Under the pieces are notes generated by a model. That model was not told the origin of the DNA. It was given only the letters and a program-made list of their open reading frames with translations, and ran no database searches. This document shows positions 1 to 5,677 of a stretch of 5,677 nucleotides of DNA, piece after piece (position 1 is the stretch's first letter; each line of letters starts with the position of its first letter). This DNA is from Cyclobacteriaceae bacterium (GTDB lineage Bacteria; Bacteroidota; Bacteroidia; Cytophagales; Cyclobacteriaceae), in assembly GCA_029882725.1 (NCBI GenBank), contig JAOUKG010000219.1, positions 1 to 5,677 of the forward strand, in the 5' to 3' direction. The position numbers and the translations under genes are program-made.

Positions 1-134
1 AGACTAATAGCCTCATTCAATTCATTTTTATCAATTTTTCCATCAGCACCCGCAATAAGAATCGATACATACAGAGGTGTTTTCAACAACAAGTCAATAT
101 CCTCTTGTTCAAGTACTTCAAATTCAGCTATCAT
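1..134 (-). CDS. Partial conserved hypothetical protein, TerB-like N-terminus
   Basis: Only the first 44 codons are in the window; the gene runs leftwards off the edge. The reading frame opens at an ATG at 134-132 and stays open to base 1. The peptide begins MIAEFEVLEQEDIDLLLKTP and continues through a hydrophobic helix (YVSILIAGA, residues 22-30) into an acidic segment, ADGKIDKNEL (30-39). A hydrophobic helix followed by A-D-G-x-I-D-x-x-E is typical of the start of TerB-like and related all-helical domains, and resembles an EF-hand loop. I recall similar small uncharacterised proteins in Bacteroidota, but the function is unknown. It is too short to show up as a long open frame, yet it is supported by its protein-like composition and by a candidate promoter just upstream (196-168, minus). 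It is divergent from the two-component operon. A chance ORF is possible but less likely. Confidence 0.66.
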   Translation of the reverse strand, partial: MIAEFEVLEQEDIDLLLKTPLYVSILIAGADGKIDKNELNEAIS

Positions 135-167
135 AGAATAAATATTTTTATTGGAAAATTCTAAAAT

Positions 168-196
168 CAAAAATAAGGCATTAATCAAAATTGCAA
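168..196 (-). promoter_or_regulatory. Candidate Bacteroidota promoter for the left-hand gene
   Basis: Read on the minus strand, positions 175-168 are TATTTTTG, a full match to the Bacteroidota -7 consensus TAnnTTTG. A TTG at 196-194 could serve as the -33 element with an 18-bp gap, slightly short of the usual 19-21. Transcription would begin about 25-30 nt before the ATG at 134. The region is so AT-rich that a chance match is quite possible. Confidence 0.4.
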
Positions 197-341
197 TGAT
201 AAAATTCAAATTTTAATTAGAAACCTAAAATATAAGTTAAGAAAAGGGATTGAAAAAAATTAATAAATCATAAATAATTAATTTGAAACTTTAAATTTCT
301 TGAAATTCGTAGTATACTAGTACTTAGAAAAGCAAATTTGC

Positions 342-379
342 AAAGACTTTTATAGTGAATAGGAGTTAGTCTTTAATAG
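342..379 (+). repeat. Inverted repeat and near-direct repeat in the leader of the two-component operon
   Basis: AAAGACT (342-348) and AGTCTTT (368-374) form a perfect 7-bp inverted repeat around a 19-nt loop. The same stretch has a near-direct repeat, CTTTTATAG (347-355) and CTTTAATAG (371-379), with one mismatch and a 24-bp period. It ends 35 bp before the ATG at 415. It could be a leader hairpin or a paired protein-binding site; the loop contains an AGGAG (361-365) with no start codon at a useful distance. Function is not shown by the sequence. Confidence 0.4.
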
Positions 380-414
380 CAATTACCCTGAAACCATTTT
401 TTAATAAAATTTGA

Positions 415-1773
415 ATGAATAAAGAAGAGCCTTTTAAAATTTTTATTGTAGAAGATGACCCCTCTTACCTTAAATTCCTACAATATGTATTAAGTTTAAA
501 TCCTGATTTTGTTGTAGAATGTTTCAACACAGGGAAGGCTGTACTTGATAACTTACACAAGCAACCCAACTTGATTACCCTTGATTATTCCCTTCCTGAT
601 TTGACTGGTGAGCAGGTTCTCGAATCTATAAAATCTTTTAATGAACAAATCCCTGTTATAATTATATCGGCACAAGAGAAGATAGGCACTGCTGTGAATT
701 TATTGAAACTTGGAGCATACGATTATATTTCAAAAGACAAAGAAACCAAAGACAGACTACTAAATATTGTTAACAACGCACGTAAAAATGTAATTCTCAT
801 CAAAGAAATTGAAAACTTAAGGAAAGAAGTACAAGGGAAATATGATTTTGAGGCTGCAATCAAAGGGAATAGTCCGGTAATGAAAAAGGTGTTCACCCTA
901 CTTGAAAAAGCCTTAAGAACCAACATTACTGTAACTATTACCGGAGAAACCGGAACGGGAAAAGAAATGGTAGCGAAGGCTATACATTATAATTCTATAA
1001 GAAAAAAGAAACCTTTTGTGGCTATCAACCTTGCAGCTATTCCAAGAGATCTCGTAGAAAGTGAACTTTTTGGACACGAAAAAGGAGCCTTTACAGGGGC
1101 CTTAAGCAGGAGAATTGGAAAGTTTGAGGAGGCACAAGGAGGCACCTTATTCTTAGATGAAATAGGTGAAATGGAACTTGATTTACAGGCAAAACTTCTT
1201 CGGGTACTTCAGGAAAAAGAATTGGTGAGAATTGGAGGGTCAGAATTAATTAATATTGATGTACGTATTTTGGTTGCTACCCATAAAAATCTTTCTGAGG
1301 AAGTAAAAAAAGGCACTTTTAGGGAAGATCTATATTATAGATTACTTGGATTGCCTATTGAACTGCCTCCTTTACGCGACCGCGAAAATGACATCCTTTT
1401 GTTGGCAAAGTATTTCCTTGATATTTTTTGCAAAGAAAATCAGTTGAATATTACAAAAATAGACATGGAAGCCAGTGAGAAGTTGTTGAATTACCCATTT
1501 CCCGGAAATGTGAGAGAGCTTAAATCCATTATAGAATTGGCGGCCGTTTTATCCGATAATAATGAGATAAAAGCCGAAGATATCCAAACCAACAATTTAT
1601 TACACGACAACATACAATTTGCAAATTTCACCTTAAAGGAATACACTGATCAATTAATTAAGCAACATCTGGAGAAATACGATAACAACGTACTTCTTGT
1701 TGCAAAAAAATTAGATATCGGTAAATCTACAATATATCGTTACTTAAAAGAGATGGAAAATGAAGAATCCTAA
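415..1773 (+). CDS. Sigma-54-dependent response regulator, NtrC family (REC-AAA+-HTH)
   Basis: A cytoplasmic transcription activator that, once phosphorylated, should use ATP to open promoters bound by sigma-54 RNA polymerase. The receiver domain (about 7-120) has the acidic pair D14/D15, phosphorylation site D57 (LDYSLPDLTG), S85 and K107. A helical linker (about 120-145) leads to the AAA+ domain (about 147-385): Walker A GETGTGKE (177-184), the sigma-54 contact loop GAFTGA (224-229), Walker B TLFLDEIG (244-251), sensor I ATHKNL (288-293), FREDLYYRL with arginine-finger candidates (302-310), and sensor II FPGNVREL (362-369). A Fis-type helix-turn-helix closes the protein (about 410-447; AKKLDIGKSTIYRYL at 430-444). 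All key residues are present and 452 aa is normal for the family. The start is firm: an in-frame TGA directly precedes the ATG. The 3' end overlaps the kinase gene by 14 nt, so the two are almost certainly co-transcribed and cognate. Target genes are unknown. Confidence 0.96.
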   Translation: MNKEEPFKIFIVEDDPSYLKFLQYVLSLNPDFVVECFNTGKAVLDNLHKQPNLITLDYSLPDLTGEQVLESIKSFNEQIPVIIISAQEKIGTAVNLLKLGAYDYISKDKETKDRLLNIVNNARKNVILIKEIENLRKEVQGKYDFEAAIKGNSPVMKKVFTLLEKALRTNITVTITGETGTGKEMVAKAIHYNSIRKKKPFVAINLAAIPRDLVESELFGHEKGAFTGALSRRIGKFEEAQGGTLFLDEIGEMELDLQAKLLRVLQEKELVRIGGSELINIDVRILVATHKNLSEEVKKGTFREDLYYRLLGLPIELPPLRDRENDILLLAKYFLDIFCKENQLNITKIDMEASEKLLNYPFPGNVRELKSIIELAAVLSDNNEIKAEDIQTNNLLHDNIQFANFTLKEYTDQLIKQHLEKYDNNVLLVAKKLDIGKSTIYRYLKEMENEES

Positions 1774-3697
1774 GAACCTAGACAGTTATGTGAGCAAGGA
1801 AGAATTCTTTAAACCTGTTGTAGAAGACGGCTCCGATGTAATTTTTATAGTAGATTTTCAAGGAATTATAAAGTATCATAACCGGGCAGTTGAGGAAAAT
1901 CTGGGTTACAAACCTAATAGTTTAATTGAAAAAAACTTTTTTGATTTCATACACCCCGACACATTAACCTCTTTCAAAGAGGCCTTTAAAAAAAGTATAA
2001 GTAAGCCCTTTGAGGAAAATATTGAATTTTATTTTTTATGTAAAGACAGTTCATATAGATATTTTGAATTCAACAGTATCAATATATGGCATAAAAACAG
2101 GATTGAAGGGTTGATTTTAGATTGCAGAGATATTACCCAACGTAAAAAGGATGCTGAAGAGCTTTTAAAAGCCCAAAAAGCCAAGGAACAATTTCTGGCG
2201 AATATGAGTCATGAAATAAGAACTCCTATCAATGGAATTGCAGGATTAGTTAGTTTAATGGCTGAATCCACTGATGATGATGAACGAAAAAGTTATCTGT
2301 CTGCTATTCAAAAATCTGCTGAAAGTCTGAAAGTAATTATTAATGATATATTGGATCTTTCTATTATTGAATCAGGAAAGTTAAAATTGGAGAAAATTGG
2401 TTTTTCCCTTAAAAGCCAGCTTGATTCACTTAATAACACATTTATCTATCAAGCCAAGTCAAAAAACATTTCCTTGAATTTTAATTTAAGTCCTGAGGCT
2501 AATTTAATAATAATTGGAGATCCAGTAAGACTCAATCAAGTTTTAATAAATTTACTAAGTAATGCATTAAAATTTACACATGAAGGTAAAATTGAGGTTT
2601 CTGTTAACCTTGAATATAAAATTAAAAATGTGTGTTATATATCATTTACTGTTTCAGATACTGGTATCGGCATCCAAAAGCAGAAATTGAAAAGTATATT
2701 TGAGAGCTTCACACAGGCAGATGAATCTGTAACAAGAAGGTATGGAGGAACCGGTTTAGGGTTGGCAATAACCAAACAATTAGTAGAATTGCAAGGAGGG
2801 GAAATAAAAGTAAGTAGCGAAGAAAAAAAGGGAAGTGACTTTAAATTTACCCTGCCCTATAAAACAGGTACCTTCGATGATTTAGAGGAAAAAAAGAGTA
2901 AGAAACCTCAACGCGATTATTGGTTTGAAAACTATAAAGTTTTACTGGTTGAAGACAATGATATTAATAGGCTATATGTAACTAAGCTTCTAAAAAAATG
3001 GAATATCGATGCTGATGAGGCTGAAAATGGCATTGAAGCTATGGAAAAGATCAGTACCAAACATTATGATTTGATATTGATGGATTTACAAATGCCCGTA
3101 ATGGATGGATTTGAAAGTACTACTTTAATTAGAAAAAAATTCAGGCCACCAAAATCGAATATTCCAATAATTGCATTGACAGCTAATGCCGTAAAAGCAG
3201 ATACAGAAAGGTGTTTTGAGGTAGGTATGAATGATTATATTTCAAAACCATTTAGACCAGAAGAACTTTTGAACCTCCTTGTGAAGTATGAAAAGGGGGT
3301 AAATTCATCCAATTTCCCTGAACCTGACAAAAAAGAAAATGTTACTGATCTAAGTTATTTATTTGATTCATGCCACGGTGACAAACAATTTGTGTTAGAG
3401 ATGATAGATGTATTCGTGAAATCAACACCAAAGAGCATCATTGAAATTGAGTCTCTGATTGAACAAAAAAATTGGAGGGATGTTTCCAAGGAAGCGCATA
3501 AAATAAAGCCCTCTATTTCATTTATGGGGTTGAGTAGTGGTATCCAATTAGTTAAAGAAATTGAGGCTTCAGGAAACTCCGGAGATTTAAACATAGGTGT
3601 GCATATTTCTGAAAAGTTTATGGCTTTAAAGAAAATCATCAATAAAGCTATTATAGAACTACAGGATTATAAAACCGAATTGACTAAACAGGGTTAA
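1760..3697 (+). CDS. Soluble hybrid histidine kinase (PAS-HisKA-HATPase-REC-HPt)
   Basis: A 645-aa sensor kinase carrying its own phosphorelay modules. Domains in order: PAS (about 18-130, ending CRDITQRK); HisKA with phospho-accepting H151 in FLANMSHEIRTP; HATPase_c with N box N268 (LINLLSNALKFT), G1 DTGIGI (300-305), F box around F314-F317 and G2 GGTGLGLAI (329-337); receiver (about 391-510) with E398/D399, phospho-site D442 (LILMDLQMPVMDG), T474 and K496; HPt (about 528-640) with phospho-site H580 in EAHKIKPSISFMGL. I see no signal peptide or transmembrane helix, so it should sense a cytoplasmic cue or partner through the PAS domain. No LOV cysteine motif or clear haem motif is visible, so the ligand is unknown. 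The start is constrained by an in-frame TAA 12 nt upstream of the only ATG, after a purine-rich AAGAGATGG. It overlaps the regulator gene by 14 nt; H580 is the likely donor to D57 of that regulator (inference). Confidence 0.96.
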   Translation: MKNPKNLDSYVSKEEFFKPVVEDGSDVIFIVDFQGIIKYHNRAVEENLGYKPNSLIEKNFFDFIHPDTLTSFKEAFKKSISKPFEENIEFYFLCKDSSYRYFEFNSINIWHKNRIEGLILDCRDITQRKKDAEELLKAQKAKEQFLANMSHEIRTPINGIAGLVSLMAESTDDDERKSYLSAIQKSAESLKVIINDILDLSIIESGKLKLEKIGFSLKSQLDSLNNTFIYQAKSKNISLNFNLSPEANLIIIGDPVRLNQVLINLLSNALKFTHEGKIEVSVNLEYKIKNVCYISFTVSDTGIGIQKQKLKSIFESFTQADESVTRRYGGTGLGLAITKQLVELQGGEIKVSSEEKKGSDFKFTLPYKTGTFDDLEEKKSKKPQRDYWFENYKVLLVEDNDINRLYVTKLLKKWNIDADEAENGIEAMEKISTKHYDLILMDLQMPVMDGFESTTLIRKKFRPPKSNIPIIALTANAVKADTERCFEVGMNDYISKPFRPEELLNLLVKYEKGVNSSNFPEPDKKENVTDLSYLFDSCHGDKQFVLEMIDVFVKSTPKSIIEIESLIEQKNWRDVSKEAHKIKPSISFMGLSSGIQLVKEIEASGNSGDLNIGVHISEKFMALKKIINKAIIELQDYKTELTKQG

Positions 3698-3705
3698 TCC
3701 TGGTT
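3687..3705. terminator. Weak hairpin at the convergent gene ends
   Basis: AACAGG (3687-3692) can pair with CCT-G-GTT (3699-3705) with one bulged G, around a 6-nt loop that contains the kinase stop codon. It spans the 6-nt gap between the stop of the kinase gene (3695-3697) and the stop of menC (3706-3704), where termination is needed in both directions. No T-run follows on either strand and the stem is short, so it may not act as an intrinsic terminator. Confidence 0.2.
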
Positions 3706-4783
3706 AAATGGAATTATCAATCAAAGAAATATCCCATTGTTTATTTTTATCATAAATCAGGCTTTCTCCCCGGATTGTTAAGGGTGATGTTACATTATTA
3801 TCATAAATCAGCCCCGTACCTAAACCCTGTGGTATAGGGTTATTAAATCCAGCAGTAAACTGGGCTATTGCATTCAAACCAATATTAGACTCCAAGGCCG
3901 AAGTTATCCACCAACCAATATTTTCTTTTTCAGCAATATCAATCCATTCAGAAGTTTGCCTGAAGCCACCCAAAAGTGATGGTTTTAAAATCAAAAAATT
4001 CGGTTTCATACTAACTATATCCTCCATTTCCCTTTTGCCATACTTACCAATTAATTCTTCATCTAATGCAATCGGTATAGGAGACAGCCTTAACAAATCG
4101 AAAAGATAAAGTGATCCTGAAGGAAGTGGTTGTTCGATACTATGTATGTTAAATTTGGCTAATTTTTCAAGCTTTTTTAAAGCATTATCCTGAGAAAAAG
4201 CCCCATTTGCATCTAACCTTAATGTAATCCCTTCATTTTTATACTCATTTACAACGTAACTCAGAATTTTACATTCTTCTTCAAAATCTATTCCTCCTAT
4301 TTTTATTTTGATACAGGTAAATCCCATTTTAATTTTTTCCTGCAACTGTTTTTTCATGAATTCACTATTCCCCATCCATATAAGGCCATTGATGGGAATT
4401 TCTTCAATGCCAGCAAAAAAATCACCTCCAAATACTTCAAAAGGTGTTACACTTAAATAATCCAAAAAAGCAGTTTCAAAGGCCATTTTCATTGCTGGAA
4501 ACTGATTAGGAATTGTTTCGGAAACGAACTCTAAAATTTCATGTTCTGAATTGGGTTCAAAATCAATAAATTTAGACTTCCAATTGTTCAAAATTGATTC
4601 ATAACCTAAATCCCCATCTGCTGAAAGTCCGGGAATGACATTACATTCCCCCCAACCAATTTTATTATACTTGTCATTATAAACCTTTATAAACCAAACC
4701 TGTTTTTTCAGGAGACTACCACGCGACGTTTTGGCTTCGAAGGAAAATTTTAAATTATAAGGGACAATATCGATTTGAGGCAT
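3704..4783 (-). CDS. menC: o-Succinylbenzoate synthase (enolase superfamily)
   Basis: Dehydrates SHCHC (2-succinyl-6-hydroxy-2,4-cyclohexadiene-1-carboxylate) to o-succinylbenzoate in cytoplasmic menaquinone synthesis. The 359-aa protein has an N-terminal enolase-type capping domain (about 1-125) and a TIM-barrel domain with all expected active-site residues: the KxK pair K159/K161 (IKIKIGG), metal ligands D191 (LRLDANGAF), E217 (SIEQPLP) and D241 (ALDEEL), and the opposing catalytic lysine K267 (LILKPSLLGG). SALESNIGLNAIAQ (295-308) resembles OSBS and other muconate-lactonizing-subgroup enzymes. Related dipeptide epimerases and N-succinylamino acid racemases share the scaffold, so exact specificity is inferred; residues after the barrel and the expected menaquinone metabolism of Bacteroidota favour MenC. 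The start is firm, as an in-frame TAA lies two codons upstream; there is no clear Shine-Dalgarno site. It stands apart from other men genes in this window, is convergent with the kinase gene and divergent from queA. Confidence 0.9.
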   Translation of the reverse strand: MPQIDIVPYNLKFSFEAKTSRGSLLKKQVWFIKVYNDKYNKIGWGECNVIPGLSADGDLGYESILNNWKSKFIDFEPNSEHEILEFVSETIPNQFPAMKMAFETAFLDYLSVTPFEVFGGDFFAGIEEIPINGLIWMGNSEFMKKQLQEKIKMGFTCIKIKIGGIDFEEECKILSYVVNEYKNEGITLRLDANGAFSQDNALKKLEKLAKFNIHSIEQPLPSGSLYLFDLLRLSPIPIALDEELIGKYGKREMEDIVSMKPNFLILKPSLLGGFRQTSEWIDIAEKENIGWWITSALESNIGLNAIAQFTAGFNNPIPQGLGTGLIYDNNVTSPLTIRGESLIYDKNKQWDISLIDNSI

Positions 4784-4888
4784 ATTTTAACTCTAATTAA
4801 AAGTATAATGTGCTAAATTAAAGAAAAACCTCATTATTGATTTGCAAAAAAAGTATAAAAGCAATCCTCTATATTATCTTTGCAGCAA
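4784..4888. other. Divergent menC/queA intergenic region
   Basis: This 105-bp AT-rich gap must hold promoters for both flanking genes. On the plus strand it has the -7 octamer listed separately. For menC, the best minus-strand candidate is TAATTTAG (4820-4813), one mismatch from TAnnTTTG, with a TTG at 4847-4845 some 24 bp upstream, wider than usual. TTTGCAAA (4841-4848) is a small palindrome. No sigma-54 signature and no coding sequence were seen. Confidence 0.45.
4875..4882 (+). promoter_or_regulatory. Candidate -7 promoter element of queA
   Basis: TATCTTTG is an exact match to the Bacteroidota -7 consensus TAnnTTTG and is followed by CA, a common context. It ends only 6 nt before the queA ATG at 4889, so the transcript would start at or very near the start codon. 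No TTG lies 17-23 bp upstream; the nearest TTTG (4841-4844) is 30 bp away, so the -33 element is missing or degenerate. Confidence 0.5.
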
Positions 4889-5677
4889 ATGAATGAAAAC
4901 GAAAACCTTTCCGGATACGTATATGACCTACCTGAAGGAAAAATTGCAAACTACCCTACAAGTAAAAGAAGTGATTCCAAATTATTATATTACGATGGAA
5001 CTATACAACATTCTACCTTTAAAAAGATAGACTCTCATTTACCCAAAGGTTCTTTATTGGTTTTTAATGACACCAAAGTAATACCAGCAAGAATATTATT
5101 CACCAAATCAACAGGTGCTTTAATCGAGGTTTTTTTATTAAATCCTGTAAGTCCTTCAGAGGACATGGCAATTGCTATGGCGCAAAAAGAATCCTGTACC
5201 TGGAAATGTTTCATTGGGAATATGAAACGGTGGAAAAATGATTCTTTATCAATTAAAACAGCAGATTTTGAATTAAATGCCAAGTTGGAAGACAGTGAAA
5301 ATCAGTTAGTAAAATTTAGCTGGACGGGACAGAACTCATTTGGTGAAATATTGGAAATTCTTGGAAACATTCCCCTCCCCCCTTATATCAAACGTAAACT
5401 ATTACCTGAAGATAAGGAGCGCTATCAAACTATATACAGTGCAATTCCAGGAGCTGTTGCGGCTCCAACTGCAGGGTTGCACTTCACTAATGAGATAATG
5501 TCTGACCTGAAAAAAAACCACAAAATTGAATATGTAACCCTACATGTAGGGGCGGGTACCTTTCAACCCGTAAAAACTGAAAACTTCATGGATCATGAAA
5601 TGCATTCCGAGGTTTTTATTATAAAAAAATCAACTATTCAATCTATAATTGAATCTACATCAGTTATTTCTGTTGGC
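4889..5677 (+). CDS. queA: Partial QueA-family S-adenosylmethionine:tRNA ribosyltransferase-isomerase
   Basis: QueA moves the ribosyl part of S-adenosylmethionine onto 7-aminomethyl-7-deazaguanine in tRNA, forming epoxyqueuosine. The first 263 residues are present; the frame runs open to the window edge. Signature blocks: LPEGKIANYP (14-23), LLVFNDTKVIPARIL (56-70), IPLPPYIKR (161-169), YQTIYS (179-184), AVAAPTAGLHFT (189-200), TLHVGAGTFQPV (217-228) and HEMHSE (236-241). Block CTWKCFIGNMKRWK (103-116) and the following FSW (143-145) recall a divergent, longer QueA-like subgroup that I associate with Bacteroidota, which often coexists with a canonical copy. Exact activity is therefore less certain than family membership. 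The ATG at 4889 is preferred; an in-frame TAA lies at 4856-4858 and the only other candidate is a TTG at 4880. It is divergent from menC. The missing C-terminus should carry the GTTSxRxLE-type motif, which appears to begin at the last visible residues. Confidence 0.92.
   Translation, partial: MNENENLSGYVYDLPEGKIANYPTSKRSDSKLLYYDGTIQHSTFKKIDSHLPKGSLLVFNDTKVIPARILFTKSTGALIEVFLLNPVSPSEDMAIAMAQKESCTWKCFIGNMKRWKNDSLSIKTADFELNAKLEDSENQLVKFSWTGQNSFGEILEILGNIPLPPYIKRKLLPEDKERYQTIYSAIPGAVAAPTAGLHFTNEIMSDLKKNHKIEYVTLHVGAGTFQPVKTENFMDHEMHSEVFIIKKSTIQSIIESTSVISVG

Larger units (their letters stand above)
135..414. other. Divergent intergenic region, AT-rich with several short inverted repeats
   Basis: This 280-bp stretch separates two divergent genes and must hold promoters for both. 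I found no ORF or RNA gene in it. It contains short dyads: TAAAATT-CA-AATTTTA (200-215), AATTTC-TT-GAAATT (294-307), TAGTATACTA (310-319) overlapping TACTAGTA (315-322), and GCAAATTTGC (332-341). No full TAnnTTTG element with a well-placed -33 box points towards the regulator gene at 415; the closest is CAAATTTG (333-340), one mismatch. No GG-N10-GC sigma-54 signature was found on either strand. Some dyads are expected by chance at this base composition. Confidence 0.5.

Noticed and set aside
327..342. Possible sigma-54 promoter using the TTTGCA at 337-342
   Set aside because: The -24 GG is missing at the required 10-bp distance, so the signature GG-N10-GC is not met.
361..365. AGGAG as a Shine-Dalgarno site for a small ORF
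   Set aside because: No ATG, GTG or TTG lies 5-9 nt downstream, and the regulator start is 50 nt away.
723..926. 67-codon open frame on the minus strand
   Set aside because: It lies entirely inside the receiver/AAA+ coding region of the regulator and shows no recognisable protein features.
1276..1293. Sensor I written ATHKNL rather than ATN, as a sign of a defective AAA+ domain
   Set aside because: ATH at this position also occurs in well-studied NtrC proteins, and all other AAA+ motifs are intact.
3496..3534. HPt motif HKIKPS instead of the common HxLKGS, as a sign of inactivation
   Set aside because: The phospho-accepting histidine and following lysine are kept, and the proline variant is, from memory, common in Bacteroidota HPt domains.
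3355..3642. 95-codon open frame on the minus strand
   Set aside because: It is antisense to the HPt domain of the hybrid kinase, which is clearly coding with an intact H580 motif.
5035..5283. 82-codon open frame on the minus strand
   Set aside because: It is antisense to the queA-family gene, whose plus-strand frame carries family signatures on both sides of and within this stretch.
1..5677. Mobile element, CRISPR array, toxin-antitoxin or phage-defence system
   Set aside because: Reading both strands gave no transposase, integrase, repeat-spacer pattern, small toxin pair or nuclease/helicase module; all long frames belong to signalling or housekeeping families.

Overview
The window looks like chromosomal DNA from a low-GC Bacteroidota (Bacteroidetes) bacterium, probably a Cytophagales- or Flavobacteriia-like lineage; this is an inference. 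It rests on the AT-rich sequence, the lack of strong Shine-Dalgarno sites before most starts, octamers matching the Bacteroidota -7 promoter element (TAnnTTTG), a menaquinone gene, a QueA variant that I recall as typical of this phylum, and a hybrid kinase/sigma-54 regulator pair of a type common there. I see no insertion sequence, CRISPR array, rRNA, tRNA, phage or plasmid gene.

Layout, left to right. Positions 1-134 (minus) hold the first 44 codons of a small conserved protein with a TerB-like, acidic DGKID-type N-terminus. Positions 135-414 are a divergent, very AT-rich intergenic region with a candidate promoter for the left gene and several short inverted repeats before the right operon. 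Positions 415-1773 (plus) encode an NtrC-type response regulator (receiver, sigma-54 AAA+ with GAFTGA, Fis-type HTH). It overlaps by 14 nt a gene at 1760-3697 (plus) for a membrane-free hybrid histidine kinase (PAS, HisKA, HATPase_c, receiver, HPt). Only 6 nt separate that gene from the convergent menC at 3704-4783 (minus), o-succinylbenzoate synthase of menaquinone synthesis. A 105-bp divergent region follows, then the 5' 263 codons of a QueA-family gene at 4889-5677 (plus), cut by the window edge.

How the genes fit together: the overlapping regulator and kinase carry all parts of a four-step His-Asp-His-Asp phosphorelay (H151 to D442 to H580 in the kinase, then D57 in the regulator), which should end in sigma-54-dependent transcription. 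The input signal and target promoters cannot be read from the window, and none of its intergenic regions has a convincing -24/-12 promoter. menC and queA are housekeeping genes (menaquinone and queuosine tRNA modification) with no evident link to the relay.

I found no convincing novel system. The points most worth following are the self-contained phosphorelay pair, the repeat-rich leader in front of it, the divergent QueA form, and the possibly leaderless queA start.
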